From Erythrobacteraceae bacterium E2-1 Yellow Sea (GTDB lineage Bacteria > Pseudomonadota > Alphaproteobacteria > Sphingomonadales > Sphingomonadaceae): a stretch of DNA of 64,000 nt. The translations under genes were made by a program, and so were the position numbers. Shown in pieces: positions 44,235-55,013 of the stretch (positions are counted from its first letter, which is position 1; the number at the start of each line of letters is the position of its first letter). The notes beneath the pieces are model-generated. The model searched no databases. It was given only the letters and a program-made list of their open reading frames with translations, and had not been told where the DNA came from. The stretch lies in NCBI GenBank assembly GCA_014983025.1, contig JADCLP010000001.1:248001-312000 (forward strand). Direction: 5' to 3'.

Positions 44235-45833
44235 TCAGTTTTCCAGTTTGTAATCAGCAAATTGTTCACGCAGGTCTTTCTTGCTGATCTTGCCGGTGGC
44301 GGTGTGCGGAATTTCATCGATGAACTCCACCGCATCTGGCAGCCACCATTTGGCCACCTTATCCGTCAGATAATCAGTCATTTCCGCTGCAGTCAGTTCC
44401 TGGCCCTGTTTCTTGACCACGAACAGCACTGGCCGTTCATCCCATTTGGGGTGATAGATGCCCACTGCTGCTGCCTCTGCCACGGCGGGGTGTCCGACAG
44501 CAGCATTTTCCAGTTCCACCGAACTGATCCATTCGCCGCCTGACTTGATCACGTCCTTGGTGCGATCCGTCAGTTGCAAGGTCCCATCGGGATGCAGGAT
44601 GGCAACGTCGCCAGTATCGAACCAGCCATCGGCATCCACGGCGTCGCGTTCCGCCTTGAAATATCGCTGCAATACCCAGGGCCCGCGAACATGTAGCGCG
44701 CCGGACGATTTGCCATCACGCGGCAGTACGGTTTCCATGTCATCCAGGCTGACTGTGCGAAGCTCCACCCCGAACATGGGGCGCCCCTGCATGGCGATCT
44801 TGTCAACCTTCTGATCAAAACTCAGCTGGTCCCAATCCGCCGTCGGGCCACCGACAGTACCGATTGGGCTTGTCTCTGTCATACCCCAGGCATGCTGCAC
44901 GCGTGTGCCGTTTTTCAACAAACGCTCGATCATGGATCGAGGCGCGGCCGAACCACCAATGGTCGCTGCCCTCAGCGGAGGCAAATCGATGCTGTGCGCG
45001 TCACAATATTGGAAATGCTGCAACCAAACAGTGGGCACACCTGCGCTGTCAGTTACCCCTTCGCGCAGCATCAATTCATGCAGCACTGCCGAGTCATTCA
45101 CAGCTGAAAAGACGAATTTGATCCCCGCCATCGCGCCGGCATAGGGTAGGCCCCAGCTCGCCGCATGAAACATGGGCACAACGGGCAGCATCACGGAAGA
45201 GGATGAAAAGTTGAAGCCTGCAGGTTGCAGTGCAGTCAGCGCGTGCATTGTGGTAGAACGGTGTTCATATAACACCCCTTTGGGGTTGCCCGTGGTGCCG
45301 CTGGTATAACACAGCATGCAGGGATCATGTTCGCCCCCGTCAACCCATTCAAATTCGCCATCCTGCGCACCAATCCAGTCTTCAAAAGCGGGCGCGTGAT
45401 CACCGGAATCAAAACAGATATAATGTTCCACACTGGTCCAGCGGCTGCGCATCCGGTCAACGATAGGCTGGAATGCCGCATCATAGATCAGCACCCGATC
45501 TTCGGCATGGTTGACGATATATTCCAGCTGTTCGTCAAACAGGCGCGGGTTGACGGTGTGAAGCACCCCGCCCATGCCTGCCACGCCATACCAGCTGACC
45601 AGATGACGCGCATGATTCATCGCCAGGCTGGCGACGCAATCACCTTTATTAATACCCAGCGCCAACAACGCCTGCGCCATTTTCAAGGCATCTGTGCGGA
45701 TTGTGGCCCAGTTGGTGCGGGTTTCGCTGCCATCGGCCCAGCGAGAGACGATTTCCTGGGTGCCCGCCTCTTGCGCAGCATGATCGATCAGGCGAGTCAC
45801 TCGCATGGGCCAGTGCTGCATCATTCCTGACAT
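44235..45833 (-). CDS. long- or medium-chain fatty acid--CoA ligase
   Basis: An AMP-forming acyl-CoA ligase of 532 aa that activates a fatty acid for beta-oxidation or related routes. The ATP motif [18 protein letters not shown], the WGMTETSP motif, GWFDTGDVA and the catalytic Lys in [12 protein letters not shown] are all present. It resembles the medium/long-chain AlkK/FadD-like group with [10 protein letters not shown]. The frame extends 20 codons upstream, but GGAGAGAG sits 5 bases before ATG 45833. It follows dnaE by 87 bases and leads the pair with the DUF1330 gene. Confidence 0.92.
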   Translation of the reverse strand: MSGMMQHWPMRVTRLIDHAAQEAGTQEIVSRWADGSETRTNWATIRTDALKMAQALLALGINKGDCVASLAMNHARHLVSWYGVAGMGGVLHTVNPRLFDEQLEYIVNHAEDRVLIYDAAFQPIVDRMRSRWTSVEHYICFDSGDHAPAFEDWIGAQDGEFEWVDGGEHDPCMLCYTSGTTGNPKGVLYEHRSTTMHALTALQPAGFNFSSSSVMLPVVPMFHAASWGLPYAGAMAGIKFVFSAVNDSAVLHELMLREGVTDSAGVPTVWLQHFQYCDAHSIDLPPLRAATIGGSAAPRSMIERLLKNGTRVQHAWGMTETSPIGTVGGPTADWDQLSFDQKVDKIAMQGRPMFGVELRTVSLDDMETVLPRDGKSSGALHVRGPWVLQRYFKAERDAVDADGWFDTGDVAILHPDGTLQLTDRTKDVIKSGGEWISSVELENAAVGHPAVAEAAAVGIYHPKWDERPVLFVVKKQGQELTAAEMTDYLTDKVAKWWLPDAVEFIDEIPHTATGKISKKDLREQFADYKLEN

Positions 45834-45920
45834 CAAGACTCTCTCCACAGAATGTCCCTGCGTAGTACTGCCAACCCGCAAAGGCATTGGCAATTGTCAG
45901 CCGGTCAGCAAATCCAGGGC

Positions 45921-48900
45921 TTAGGCAACCAGGCGCAAATTCGCCTTGGAGGCACGCACCGGTCGTAACTCCACCTGATGCAAACCATCAATTGCAGCCA
46001 GTCTCTCTGCTAGTTCGCCATCAAGGTGGAAATTGTCACCCAACCTAATATCGACGGCCTCATTTTCGGAGAGTATCAGGTGCAGCACCACTTCACCCGT
46101 GGCATTGTCTGACTGGACCAGTTCCATCCGCAAATCCTGCAACGCTTCCAACGTGCTGATTTCCAACCGCAACTGCATTTTTGTGCTGCCCGTCACCTCA
46201 TTCAGCGGTTTGGCCCCGCGTACGGTGATGCGCGGCGGTTCGCTCGGGTTGGGGGAATCAAGCTCCACCGTCAGCAACAGGCATTGCCCATCTGCCGCCC
46301 ATTTCTGAAAAGACTCAACCAAACTCTCTTCAAAACAGGCAGCGCTGAACTGGCCGGAGGAATCGGAGAATGTGGCACGAATAAATTCGGCACCGCGTTT
46401 TGTGTGTCCCTTGGACACATCTTCTACCATAGCCGCCATAACAGCAGGGGCACGCCCACCAGGCGGCGCACCACCCTCCATCAAGCTTTGATAGGTGCGG
46501 GCACCATTGGCAGAGGCTGTGGTCCAATATTGCTGCACCGGATGGGCCGAGAAATAGAAGCCGAAGTTCTCCCGCTCCTTCGCCATTTTTTCAGAGCGCG
46601 GCCAGGGTTCAACCTCTTTCAGGCGTAATTCGCCTTCACCCTCTTCCTCGCCACCAAATAACCCATGCTGGCCGCTGGTCCGTTCACGTTCGGCCGCATC
46701 AGCCACTGCCAACAACATTTCGGCATTGGCGAACAGCTTGGCGCGGTTGTCATCCAGGCAATCCAGCGTACCGCCACAGATAAGGCCTTCCAACTGCCGC
46801 GAATTCATTGCCCCACGCGGCATACGCTCAAACAAGTCTTTCAGGTTTGCAAATTCACCACTGGCGACACGTTCGGCAACAATTGCCTCCATCGCCTTTT
46901 CACCCACATTACGGATGCCTGCCAACGCATATCGTACGGCATGCCCATCATCGGTCTGTTCTACGGTGAAGCGTGCTTCTGATTTGTTGATATCGGGCGG
47001 CAATACAGTCACCCCGCCCTGCCCATTGGGGTAACGACGCGCATCATCCACGAAAACAGACAATTTTTCCGATTGATGCATGTCGAAACACATGGATGCA
47101 GCGTAAAACTCTTCTGGATAGTGCGCTTTCAGCCACGCGGTTTGATAGGCGAGCAATGCATAGGCCGCAGCGTGCGATTTGTTGAAGCCATAGCCTGCAA
47201 ACTTGTCAATCAAATCGAACAGTTCATTGGCCTGCTTGGCCTCGATCCCGCTCACCGCCTTGCAACCATCGGTAAAACGCTGGCGCTGCGCGTCCATTTC
47301 GGCCTGCACCTTCTTGCCCATAGCGCGGCGCAGCAAGTCTGCATCGCCCAGCGAATATCCGGCCAGGATTTGCGCGGCCTGCATCACCTGTTCCTGATAC
47401 ACGAAGATACCGTATGTTTCGGCCAGAATCCCTTCCAGTTTGGGGTGCGGATAGGCAATCTCCGCCTCACCATTCTTGCGCTTGCCGAAAAGCGGAATGT
47501 TATCCATCGGGCCAGGGCGATAAAGCGATACGAGTGCGATAATATCGCCAAAATTGGTAGGTTTGACGGCGGACAGCGTGCGGCGCATCCCGTCCGATTC
47601 CAGCTGGAAAACGCCCACCGTATTGCCCGATTGCAGCAAGTCATAGACTGCTGGATCATCCCAGCTGAGCGCGCCCAGATCCAGATCAATCCCGCGCGCT
47701 GCCAGCAGATCCACCGCCTTGCGCAACACAGACAGCGTCTTCAGTCCCAGAAAGTCAAATTTGACCAGACCGGAACTTTCGACATTTTTCATGTCGTACT
47801 GCGTCACCGGCATATCAGACCGTGGATCGCGATAAAGCGGCACCAATTGCGCCAATGGCCGGTCACCAATCACCACGCCGGCGGCATGGGTGGATGAATT
47901 GCGCGGCATCCCTTCCAATTGAAGGGCGAGATCGACGAGGCGTTTTACCTCATTGTCATTGTCATATTCGCGCTTGAAATCAGCCGCGCCGTTCAGCGCG
48001 CGCGGCAATGTCCACGGATCGGTCGGATGGTTGGGCACCATCTTGCACAGCCGGTCCACATGGCCATAACTCATCTGCAAAATACGCCCGCAATCGCGCA
48101 AGACCGCGCGCGCTTTCAGCTTACCAAAAGTGATGATCTGCGCGACGTGATCATGCCCATATTTCTGCTGGACATACCGGATCACCTCACCCCGCCGTGT
48201 TTCGCAGAAATCGATATCGAAGTCCGGCATGGACACACGTTCAGGGTTAAGGAAACGTTCGAACAGCAGACCCAGCTTGATCGGGTCAAGATCCGTAATG
48301 GTCAGCGCCCATGCCACCAGCGAACCGGCGCCCGAACCGCGCCCTGGCCCCACTGGAATACCATTATCCTTGGCCCATTTGATAAAGTCGGCAACGATCA
48401 GGAAGTAACCGGGGAAGCCCATCTTCACGATGATGTCGACTTCAAATTCGAGCCGTTTTTTATATTCCAGCACTTCCTGCCAGATGCCCGCGCCCATCAG
48501 CTCGACAAAGGAATGTTCCGCCTGCTGCAGAGTTTCCAAAGAAGCAAAACCCATGGCTTCAGCTAGTTCGGCATGGGTACTTTCGGGATAATAAGGTTCC
48601 AGCCGTGTCACCAAACCGCGCCGCGCATCTTCGGCCAGCATACGAGCCTCGCCCTCCAGATCTCCAGCAAGGCTGGGCAGGATCGGCTTGCGATAGGGCG
48701 GCGCGTAGGCGCAGCGTTGCGCCACCACCAGCGTATTCGCCATGGCCTCTGGTAAATCGGCAAATGCCTCTTCCATCATGGCAGCAGTTTTAACGAAGGC
48801 ATTGCGATTGGTATGCGGTCGGTCCTCTGCCTCCACATGCGATGAATTGGCGATGCACAGCATAGCGTCATGCGCCTTGTGCATATGCGGTTCGGCAAAA

Positions 48901-49520
48901 TTGGCGGGATTGGTGGCGACCAGTGGCAAATCGCGTGCATAGGCCATCTCGATCAGAGACGCTTCTGCCGCCTCGCAAACCTTGTCTCCATTACGGGCCA
49001 GTTCGATATAAAGACGCTGCGGAAACAGAGCCTGCAGGCTATCGGCCAAGGCTTCTGCATGTGACTTCTGACCTTCAGCCAGCAAACGTGAGAGAGCCCC
49101 TTCACCCGCACCAGTCAGGGCAATCAGGCCATCTGTATGCCCTTCCAGATCGACCAGCTGCACGTGGGGCTCCAATTCCAGCGGTCTGTCCAGATGGGCG
49201 CGGCTAACCAGATGGCAGAGGTTTTGATAGCCATCTTCATCCTGTGCCAGCAGCGGCAGGTAATCGACTGTGACACCATCTGCGCCCTCAGCACTGGCCC
49301 GAGCGACGCCCAGCAATGTGCCAATAATGGGCTGAATGCCTTCTGCCATGCAGGCATTGGCGAACATGACCGCCCCATACAGGCCGTTGCGGTCACAAAT
49401 GGTGATAGCGGGAAAACCGCGTTCTTTGGCTAGCTTGGCAATTGCCTTGGGATCTATCGCCCCTTCCAGCATGGAATAGGAAGAAAATACGCGCAAGGGG
49501 ACGAACGGAGCGAATGACAT
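45921..49520 (-). CDS. dnaE: DNA polymerase III subunit alpha
   Basis: The replicative polymerase catalytic subunit (1199 aa). An N-terminal PHP domain is followed by the C-family polymerase core with PGRGSGAGSLVAW, the metal site in MPDFDIDFCETRR, and VSLYRPGPMDNIP. The C-terminal part has the helix-hairpin-helix and OB-fold regions. In the PHP domain the first motif reads RVFSSYSMLEGAI, lacking the histidine of E. coli RVHSDYS. Metal-dependent PHP activity is therefore unlikely, and proofreading would rest on DnaQ. It lies in the lolC-lolD...dnaE order common in Alphaproteobacteria, here interrupted by two small genes. Confidence 0.97.
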   Translation of the reverse strand: MSFAPFVPLRVFSSYSMLEGAIDPKAIAKLAKERGFPAITICDRNGLYGAVMFANACMAEGIQPIIGTLLGVARASAEGADGVTVDYLPLLAQDEDGYQNLCHLVSRAHLDRPLELEPHVQLVDLEGHTDGLIALTGAGEGALSRLLAEGQKSHAEALADSLQALFPQRLYIELARNGDKVCEAAEASLIEMAYARDLPLVATNPANFAEPHMHKAHDAMLCIANSSHVEAEDRPHTNRNAFVKTAAMMEEAFADLPEAMANTLVVAQRCAYAPPYRKPILPSLAGDLEGEARMLAEDARRGLVTRLEPYYPESTHAELAEAMGFASLETLQQAEHSFVELMGAGIWQEVLEYKKRLEFEVDIIVKMGFPGYFLIVADFIKWAKDNGIPVGPGRGSGAGSLVAWALTITDLDPIKLGLLFERFLNPERVSMPDFDIDFCETRRGEVIRYVQQKYGHDHVAQIITFGKLKARAVLRDCGRILQMSYGHVDRLCKMVPNHPTDPWTLPRALNGAADFKREYDNDNEVKRLVDLALQLEGMPRNSSTHAAGVVIGDRPLAQLVPLYRDPRSDMPVTQYDMKNVESSGLVKFDFLGLKTLSVLRKAVDLLAARGIDLDLGALSWDDPAVYDLLQSGNTVGVFQLESDGMRRTLSAVKPTNFGDIIALVSLYRPGPMDNIPLFGKRKNGEAEIAYPHPKLEGILAETYGIFVYQEQVMQAAQILAGYSLGDADLLRRAMGKKVQAEMDAQRQRFTDGCKAVSGIEAKQANELFDLIDKFAGYGFNKSHAAAYALLAYQTAWLKAHYPEEFYAASMCFDMHQSEKLSVFVDDARRYPNGQGGVTVLPPDINKSEARFTVEQTDDGHAVRYALAGIRNVGEKAMEAIVAERVASGEFANLKDLFERMPRGAMNSRQLEGLICGGTLDCLDDNRAKLFANAEMLLAVADAAERERTSGQHGLFGGEEEGEGELRLKEVEPWPRSEKMAKERENFGFYFSAHPVQQYWTTASANGARTYQSLMEGGAPPGGRAPAVMAAMVEDVSKGHTKRGAEFIRATFSDSSGQFSAACFEESLVESFQKWAADGQCLLLTVELDSPNPSEPPRITVRGAKPLNEVTGSTKMQLRLEISTLEALQDLRMELVQSDNATGEVVLHLILSENEAVDIRLGDNFHLDGELAERLAAIDGLHQVELRPVRASKANLRLVA

Positions 49521-49595
49521 CCGATCAATGTAGGAAAATGTGCGTGATTCGGAAGGACTGTGCTGCCCTATTTCTCCACAAGCGAGGATATCAGA

Positions 49596-50075
49596 TCACA
49601 GCAATTTCTCGATATCTGCCGCGATCTTTGCCGGCTTGTCTGTCGGCGCATAACGGCGCACGACCTTGCCATCACGGTCAATCAGGAATTTGGTAAAATT
49701 CCATTTGATCGATGTCGATCCAAGCAGCCCCTTCGCCTCTCCCTTCATCCAATCAAACAAGGGTGATGCAGTATCGCCATTCACATCAATTTTCTGCATG
49801 AGAGGGAAAGTGACGCCGAAATTCACTTTGCAGAATTGCTGGATTTCATCGGCATCGCCCGGTTCCTGATTGCCAAACTGGTTGCAGGGGAAGCCCAGCA
49901 CTTCAAACCCGCGATCTTTGTAAGTCTGATAGAGCTTTTCCAGCCCATCATATTGCGGAGTAAAGCCACATTTGCTGGCAGTATTGACGACCAACAGCAC
50001 CTTACCTTGCTTCTCAGACAGATTGAGCGCTTCACCGCGATTGGTAGTGACGGTGAAATCAGCAACTGTTGCCAT
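49596..50075 (-). CDS. glutathione peroxidase
   Basis: A thiol peroxidase of 159 aa that reduces hydroperoxides. The peroxidatic Cys36 lies in VVNTASKCGFTPQY. The family motifs GFPCNQFGNQEPG (with the tetrad Gln and a Cys) and WNFTKFLIDRDG (with the tetrad Trp) follow. It has no signal peptide, so it is cytoplasmic. Bacterial enzymes of this type often use thioredoxin rather than glutathione; the sequence does not decide. It lies 75 bases upstream of dnaE and 9 bases after the small exported protein gene. Confidence 0.94.
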   Translation of the reverse strand: MATVADFTVTTNRGEALNLSEKQGKVLLVVNTASKCGFTPQYDGLEKLYQTYKDRGFEVLGFPCNQFGNQEPGDADEIQQFCKVNFGVTFPLMQKIDVNGDTASPLFDWMKGEAKGLLGSTSIKWNFTKFLIDRDGKVVRRYAPTDKPAKIAADIEKLL

Positions 50076-50084
50076 AACTGCACC

Positions 50085-50603
50085 TCATTTTTTCGGACGA
50101 TAGATAAAATCGAACGAAGTCTGCCATGAAATACCATGGTCCGTCGAGGCTTCTCCGTGCTGGCGCACATTGCCATCAGCATCAGGCGTATAGGTCATAC
50201 GTATCAAAGTATGCGGCGCACCAGGTGAAGGCCAATTACCTGTCAGCACCATATTCCCATCGGCAACACCACCTGAAAAATGAACAGCACCGGGGGAGGA
50301 CCCGACCCATTTCTGGTGCCAAATTCCTGTTAGTTCATCATAATGGTTGAGGCTGGTCCCGCCTGCCCCCTTCAGCGGCATCCAGCTTTCCAGCACGGCA
50401 CAGCCATTGTGCATGCGCAGGATGCGGCTGTCGGCAACCTTGGCATCCTTGCCATTGGGGTAGACATCCCAGTCCCCCAGCCAGAAATCGAACCCGCCAT
50501 ATCCCGCACCATCACAGGCGGGTGGTGGCGGAGCAGCGGAAGGTGCAGGTGTTTGCGCAGCAGCAGCCTGGAGCAGGGCCAGCGCAGAGAAGATTGTCAG
50601 CAT
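50085..50603 (-). CDS. small exported protein of unknown function
   Basis: A 172-residue protein with a short signal peptide (residues 1-16, ALLQAAAAQ) and a Pro/Ala-rich stretch. The mature domain begins FDFWLGDWDVYPNG and includes NGCAVLESWMPLKGAGGTS, GIWHQKWV and GNWPSPGAPHTLIRMTY. This looks like a lipocalin-like beta barrel of the DUF1579 kind, found in many predicted periplasmic proteins without known function. It is followed by the glutathione peroxidase gene after 9 bases, and lolD lies 92 bases upstream. Confidence 0.75.
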   Translation of the reverse strand: MLTIFSALALLQAAAAQTPAPSAAPPPPACDGAGYGGFDFWLGDWDVYPNGKDAKVADSRILRMHNGCAVLESWMPLKGAGGTSLNHYDELTGIWHQKWVGSSPGAVHFSGGVADGNMVLTGNWPSPGAPHTLIRMTYTPDADGNVRQHGEASTDHGISWQTSFDFIYRPKK

Positions 50604-50695
50604 ATTCAGTCCCCCATAGACCGGGACATCATTGCAAATGGTTGGCTGAAGCCAAGTCGCGATCCATCAACCGCCGACTCTCTTCGGCAGAAGGG

Positions 50696-51382
50696 CTATT
50701 CCAGCTTTCCATCATGCAGGCGCACAACACGGTCCATCCGCGCTGCAAGCCGTTCATTATGCGTGGCCACCAGTGCCGCGCTGCCTTCACCCCTTACAAG
50801 CTCGAGGAACTGGGCCAGCACACGGTCAGCTGTTTGCTCGTCCAGATTACCGGTCGGCTCATCGGCCAACACCAATCGCGGTCGATTGGCCAGTGCACGC
50901 GCCACGGCCACACGTTGCTGCTCGCCACCTGATAACTGGCTGGGGCGATGATCCAGACGGGCACCTAAGCCCAACGCGGTCAATAATTGTTCGGCCCTCT
51001 GTTCTGCGTCAGCGCGCGCAACGCCGCCAATCATCTGTGGCATCACCACATTTTCCAACGCGTTGAAATCTGGCAGAAGGTGATGGAATTGATAGACAAA
51101 GCCCAGATTTTCACGCCGCAGCCGCGTCCGCTCATCGGATGGCAAGCTGCTCGCCTCCACCCCGGAAATCGCAATCGAGCCGGTAAATCCGCCTTCCAGC
51201 AGGCCAACCGCCTGCAACATGGTCGATTTGCCAGATCCAGATGGCCCCAGCAGGGCCACGATTTCACCGGGCTGGATCTCCAGATTTACTCCGCGCAACA
51301 CCTCAATTGTCACGCCGCCCTGCTGAAAGCTGCGCTTCAATCCGCTGAGCCGGACGACTGGTTGTGATGAGGGATTATTCAT
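50696..51382 (-). CDS. lolD: lipoprotein-releasing ABC transporter ATP-binding protein
   Basis: The ATPase (228 aa) of the Lol system, which lifts outer-membrane lipoproteins from the inner membrane. Walker A is GPSGSGKST, the signature is [15 protein letters not shown], Walker B is [12 protein letters not shown], and [18 protein letters not shown] is typical of LolD. The open frame continues 35 codons upstream within lolC. I chose ATG 51382, which lies eight bases before the lolC stop, so the genes overlap and are probably coupled. A macrolide-exporter-type ATPase is less likely given the LolC-type partner. Confidence 0.94.
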   Translation of the reverse strand: MNNPSSQPVVRLSGLKRSFQQGGVTIEVLRGVNLEIQPGEIVALLGPSGSGKSTMLQAVGLLEGGFTGSIAISGVEASSLPSDERTRLRRENLGFVYQFHHLLPDFNALENVVMPQMIGGVARADAEQRAEQLLTALGLGARLDHRPSQLSGGEQQRVAVARALANRPRLVLADEPTGNLDEQTADRVLAQFLELVRGEGSAALVATHNERLAARMDRVVRLHDGKLE

Positions 51383-52616
51383 AGCGCAGCACCTGTACTG
51401 GATCGGTACTCGCCGCCTTGAAGGCCGGATAAAGCGTTGCAAGGAAGCTGAGACCCAGCGCCAATGCAACAATGCCTGCCACCTCAACTGGATCAGTCCG
51501 CGATGGAAGCGTGGAGAGGAAACGGATCGATGGATCCCACAAATTCTGGCCAGTCACGATCTCAATCGCTTTTACAATCTGCTGCCGGAAGGCAAGCACC
51601 AGAAAGCCGAAACCCAAACCCATAACTGTACCCAATGCCCCCACGGTAAAGCCGGTGGTCACGAAAATTTTCAGCAGGCTGCGCCGGGTCGCCCCCATGG
51701 TTCGCATGATTGCAATATCGCGCGTCTTGGCACGCACCAGCATCACCAGGCTCGACAAAATATTAAATGCCGCCACCAGAACCATAAAACTCAAGGCAAA
51801 AAACATTGCAACACGTTCTACCTGCAGGGCTTCGAAAAGGCTGGCATTGATTGTTTTCCAGTCTGACACAATGGCACGCCCAGCCACTGCTTCTTGCACT
51901 GGAGCCAGGATTTCACCCACCTCGTCGGGGTCAGTCACCTTCACCTCAATCATGCCAACCGTGTCGCCCAACAAAAGCAGGGTTTGCGCATCCTGCATCG
52001 GCATCACCACGAATGCCTGATCGTAATCATATATCCCGACTTCGAAGATGGCAGAGATTTGATAACCGATCTGGCGCGGCACAGTGCCGAAGGGTGTACT
52101 GCGTCCCTGCGGATTGATGATGGTGATGGTATCGCCAACCCGTGCGCCCAAATTCTGCGCCAGACGGGTGCCGATGGCGACATTGCCAGCGCCCGATTTC
52201 AATTCACCAATATCACCCAGCACGACCTTGTCGCCCAGATCGCTGATATCTGTTGCCGTGTTTCCTCGCACCAGAATGGCCTCGACGCGGCCATTATAAC
52301 TCGCCAGCAGAGGCTGTTCGATCAGCGGTGATGCCTCAACCACACCAGGTGTCTTGCGCACGGTTTCCAGCACTTCCTGCCAATTCTGCATCCGTCCGCC
52401 ATAGGCCTGAACAATCGCATGGCCATTCAACCCCACGATCTTGTCCAGCAATTCGGCCCGAAAGCCGTTCATTACGCTCATCACCACAACCAGCATGGCG
52501 ACAGATAACATGACCACGCCAACACTGATGCCCGCGACCAGCGCGATGAAAGCCTCCCCCTTGCCGGGCAAGAGGTAACGCTTGGCTATCATCCATTCAA
52601 AGGGAGAGAGGATCAA
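51375..52616 (-). CDS. lolC: lipoprotein-releasing ABC transporter permease (LolC/E type)
   Basis: The membrane permease of the Lol system (413 aa). It has an N-terminal transmembrane helix (in [20 protein letters not shown]), a large periplasmic domain and three C-terminal helices. Family markers are [21 protein letters not shown] and [16 protein letters not shown]. Alphaproteobacteria usually have a single LolC/E-like permease that works as a homodimer. The frame is open far upstream (to 52982). I favour a TTG at 52614-52616 because the encoded [20 protein letters not shown] is the usual family N-terminus. An ATG at 52709 with AAGG would add 31 residues. Confidence 0.92.
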   Translation of the reverse strand: MILSPFEWMIAKRYLLPGKGEAFIALVAGISVGVVMLSVAMLVVVMSVMNGFRAELLDKIVGLNGHAIVQAYGGRMQNWQEVLETVRKTPGVVEASPLIEQPLLASYNGRVEAILVRGNTATDISDLGDKVVLGDIGELKSGAGNVAIGTRLAQNLGARVGDTITIINPQGRSTPFGTVPRQIGYQISAIFEVGIYDYDQAFVVMPMQDAQTLLLLGDTVGMIEVKVTDPDEVGEILAPVQEAVAGRAIVSDWKTINASLFEALQVERVAMFFALSFMVLVAAFNILSSLVMLVRAKTRDIAIMRTMGATRRSLLKIFVTTGFTVGALGTVMGLGFGFLVLAFRQQIVKAIEIVTGQNLWDPSIRFLSTLPSRTDPVEVAGIVALALGLSFLATLYPAFKAASTDPVQVLRYE

Positions 52617-52827
52617 AACACCTGTGTCTTTATGCTGTTGCAACTGAGCGCGGGTGTAAGAGGGGTTGTAATGCCGCGCAATGCGTAATGCCGCGCTGCC
52701 CACTGTCATATTTTGGGCCTTACCCAGTAAAAGCGTGTACCAGCCAACTTGGCCTCTTGTAATCCAGCCGTAACATCGCCATTGGACCGCGCAGGCAGCA
52801 GGCGACGAAGCGGACAGGCTCGGCCCC

Positions 52828-54300
52828 ATGAATTTGACCCATCCTTTTTTAAATCTCGACGGCGACAAGCTGCGCGAGGAATGTGGTATTTTCGGCGCAA
52901 TCAATGCGGCGGATGCCTCGGCTGCCACCGCGTTGGGGCTCCATGCCCTGCAACATCGTGGGCAGGAAGCTGTTGGCATCACCAGCTTTGACGGGAAGGA
53001 GTTCTTTTCCCGCCGTGGGCTGGGCCATGTGGCAGAGAATTTCTCATCATCAGAGGCACTCGCAGAATTGCCGGGATTTATGGCTGCCGGCCATGTTCGC
53101 TATTCCACTACTGGCGGTGCAGGTCTGCGCAATGTGCAGCCGCTCTATGCTGATCTCGCCAGCGGCGGCTTTGCCGTGGCGCATAATGGCAATATCTCCA
53201 ATGCCCAGGCGCTGAAGAAGAATCTGGTCAAAAACGGGGCGATCTTCCAGTCGACTTCCGACACAGAGGTGATCATTCACCTTGTGGCGACAAGCCGTTA
53301 CCCCACCATGATTGACCGGCTGGTTGATGCCTTGCGCCTGGTCGAAGGCGCTTATTCGCTGATTGTGATGACGCCTGAAGGCATGATTGCCTGCCGTGAT
53401 CCGCTGGGCATTCGTCCGTTGGTGATGGGTAAAATGGGAGACTCCGTGGTCTTCGCCAGCGAATCAGTGGCCTTTGACGTGGTCGGTGCTGAATTGATCC
53501 GCGAAGTTGAGCCGGGCGAATTGATCCGCGTTTCTTTCGAAGGTGAAATCGAATCCCTGCGTCCATTTGGCCAGAACAATTCGCGCCCATGTATCTTCGA
53601 ACATGTCTATTTCAGCAGGCCTGATTCGGTCTTTGCCGGTCGATCTGTCTATGCCGCGCGCAAGGCTATCGGCGAACAGCTGGCCATTGAAAGCCCGGTC
53701 GAAGCTGATCTGGTGGTGCCCGTGCCAGACAGCGGCGTTCCTGCTGCCATTGGCTTTGCCCAGCAATCAGGTGTGCCGTTTGAATTGGGAATCATCCGCT
53801 CGCACTATGTCGGGCGCACCTTTATCCAGCCATCAGACAGTGCGCGCCATTCAGGCGTTAAGCGTAAGCATAATGCCAATCGCAGCCTTGTGGCTGGCAA
53901 ACGGATTGTTCTGATCGATGATTCGATCGTTCGCGGCACCACATCGATGAAAATCGTCGAAATGATGCGTGAAGCTGGTGCAAGCGAAGTGCACTTCCGC
54001 GTCGCCAGCCCACCCACGGCGCACAGCTGCTTTTATGGCGTGGACACGCCGGAACGGTCCAAATTGCTTGCTGCGCAAATGGATGTGGAACCCATGCGCA
54101 GTTTCATCAAGGCAGACAGCCTGGCTTTCGTATCCATTGATGGGCTTTACCGTGCCGTTGGCGCTGAAAAGCGCAACGGCAAGTGTCCCCAGTTCTGCGA
54201 TGCCTGCTTTACTGGCGATTATCCAACCACGCTGACTGATCATAGCGAGATTGAACAGAAATCGGCCCAGCTGAGTTTCGCCGATCACAAGGCAGCATAA
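52828..54300 (+). CDS. purF: amidophosphoribosyltransferase
   Basis: The first committed enzyme of purine biosynthesis (490 aa); it makes phosphoribosylamine from PRPP and glutamine. An 18-residue propeptide precedes the nucleophile Cys19 in EECGIFGAIN. The glutaminase part shows RGQEAVGITS and HNGNISNA. The PRPP-binding motif IVLIDDSIVRGTTS is intact, and C-terminal cysteines in CPQFCDACFTG suggest the iron-sulfur form with a processed propeptide. It diverges from lolC and its stop shares a base with the SDR start (TAATG). Confidence 0.96.
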   Translation: MNLTHPFLNLDGDKLREECGIFGAINAADASAATALGLHALQHRGQEAVGITSFDGKEFFSRRGLGHVAENFSSSEALAELPGFMAAGHVRYSTTGGAGLRNVQPLYADLASGGFAVAHNGNISNAQALKKNLVKNGAIFQSTSDTEVIIHLVATSRYPTMIDRLVDALRLVEGAYSLIVMTPEGMIACRDPLGIRPLVMGKMGDSVVFASESVAFDVVGAELIREVEPGELIRVSFEGEIESLRPFGQNNSRPCIFEHVYFSRPDSVFAGRSVYAARKAIGEQLAIESPVEADLVVPVPDSGVPAAIGFAQQSGVPFELGIIRSHYVGRTFIQPSDSARHSGVKRKHNANRSLVAGKRIVLIDDSIVRGTTSMKIVEMMREAGASEVHFRVASPPTAHSCFYGVDTPERSKLLAAQMDVEPMRSFIKADSLAFVSIDGLYRAVGAEKRNGKCPQFCDACFTGDYPTTLTDHSEIEQKSAQLSFADHKAA

Positions 54301-55013
54301 TGGTTGACAATAAACCACTTGAAGGAAGGCTGGCACTGGTTACCGGGGCGAGCAAGGGTATCGGTGCCGCAACGGCCAAAGCCCTGGCAGGCGCAGGCGC
54401 CCATGTGGTGCTTACCGGGCGCGATGTCCGCGCATTGGAAAAAGTTGAAGACGAAATCCACGAATTGGGCGGCACGGCGACCATTGCCCCACTCGACCTG
54501 ACAGAAACTGATGCGATAGCCCGTCTTGTCAGCGCCATTTCGGCGCGCTGGAATCAACTTGATTATCTGGTGATCTGCGCCGCTTACCTTCCCACTCTGA
54601 CGCCTGTAACGCAGATTGACGCCAAGCAGTTCAGCCAGGCCATCACCATCAATGTGCTGGCAACACAGGCGCTGCTCGCAGGTTTTGACCCGATGTTGAA
54701 GCGTTCTGACGTCGCCCGTGTAATTGGCTTCACCAGCAGTGTTGGCGAACAACCGCGCGCTTATTGGTCGGCCTATGGCTCATCCAAGGCAGCCTTTGAC
54801 AATATTCTTAACTCTTACGGTCAAGAAGTTGAAAAATTAAGCAATATTCGTGTAGCGATTGTTGACCCCGGTGCCACACGCACGGAAATGCGGGCCAAGG
54901 CTTATCCCGGTGAAGACCCATCTACGGTGAAATCACCTGACGTCGTGGCTGAGCGCATATTGGCCCTGTTGAGCGAGGATTTCACAACGGGCCACCGTGA
55001 AAGGGTGGCCTGA
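54300..55013 (+). CDS. short-chain dehydrogenase/reductase
   Basis: An NAD(P)-dependent SDR of 237 aa. The cofactor loop is TGASKGIGAATAKAL near the N-terminus, NAG is replaced by CAAYLP, and the catalytic Ser and Tyr-Lys are in FTSSVGEQPRAYWSAYGSSK. The gene is translationally coupled to purF (TAATG), an arrangement I recall from Sphingomonadales, but no link to purine synthesis is known. The substrate is unclear. A 7-bp hairpin (GGCCACC/GGTGGCC) lies in its last codons without a T-run. Confidence 0.88.
   Translation: MVDNKPLEGRLALVTGASKGIGAATAKALAGAGAHVVLTGRDVRALEKVEDEIHELGGTATIAPLDLTETDAIARLVSAISARWNQLDYLVICAAYLPTLTPVTQIDAKQFSQAITINVLATQALLAGFDPMLKRSDVARVIGFTSSVGEQPRAYWSAYGSSKAAFDNILNSYGQEVEKLSNIRVAIVDPGATRTEMRAKAYPGEDPSTVKSPDVVAERILALLSEDFTTGHRERVA

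Noticed and set aside
54990-55010. GGCCACC/GGTGGCC hairpin as a terminator of purF-SDR
   Set aside because: It lies inside the SDR coding end and no T-run follows.
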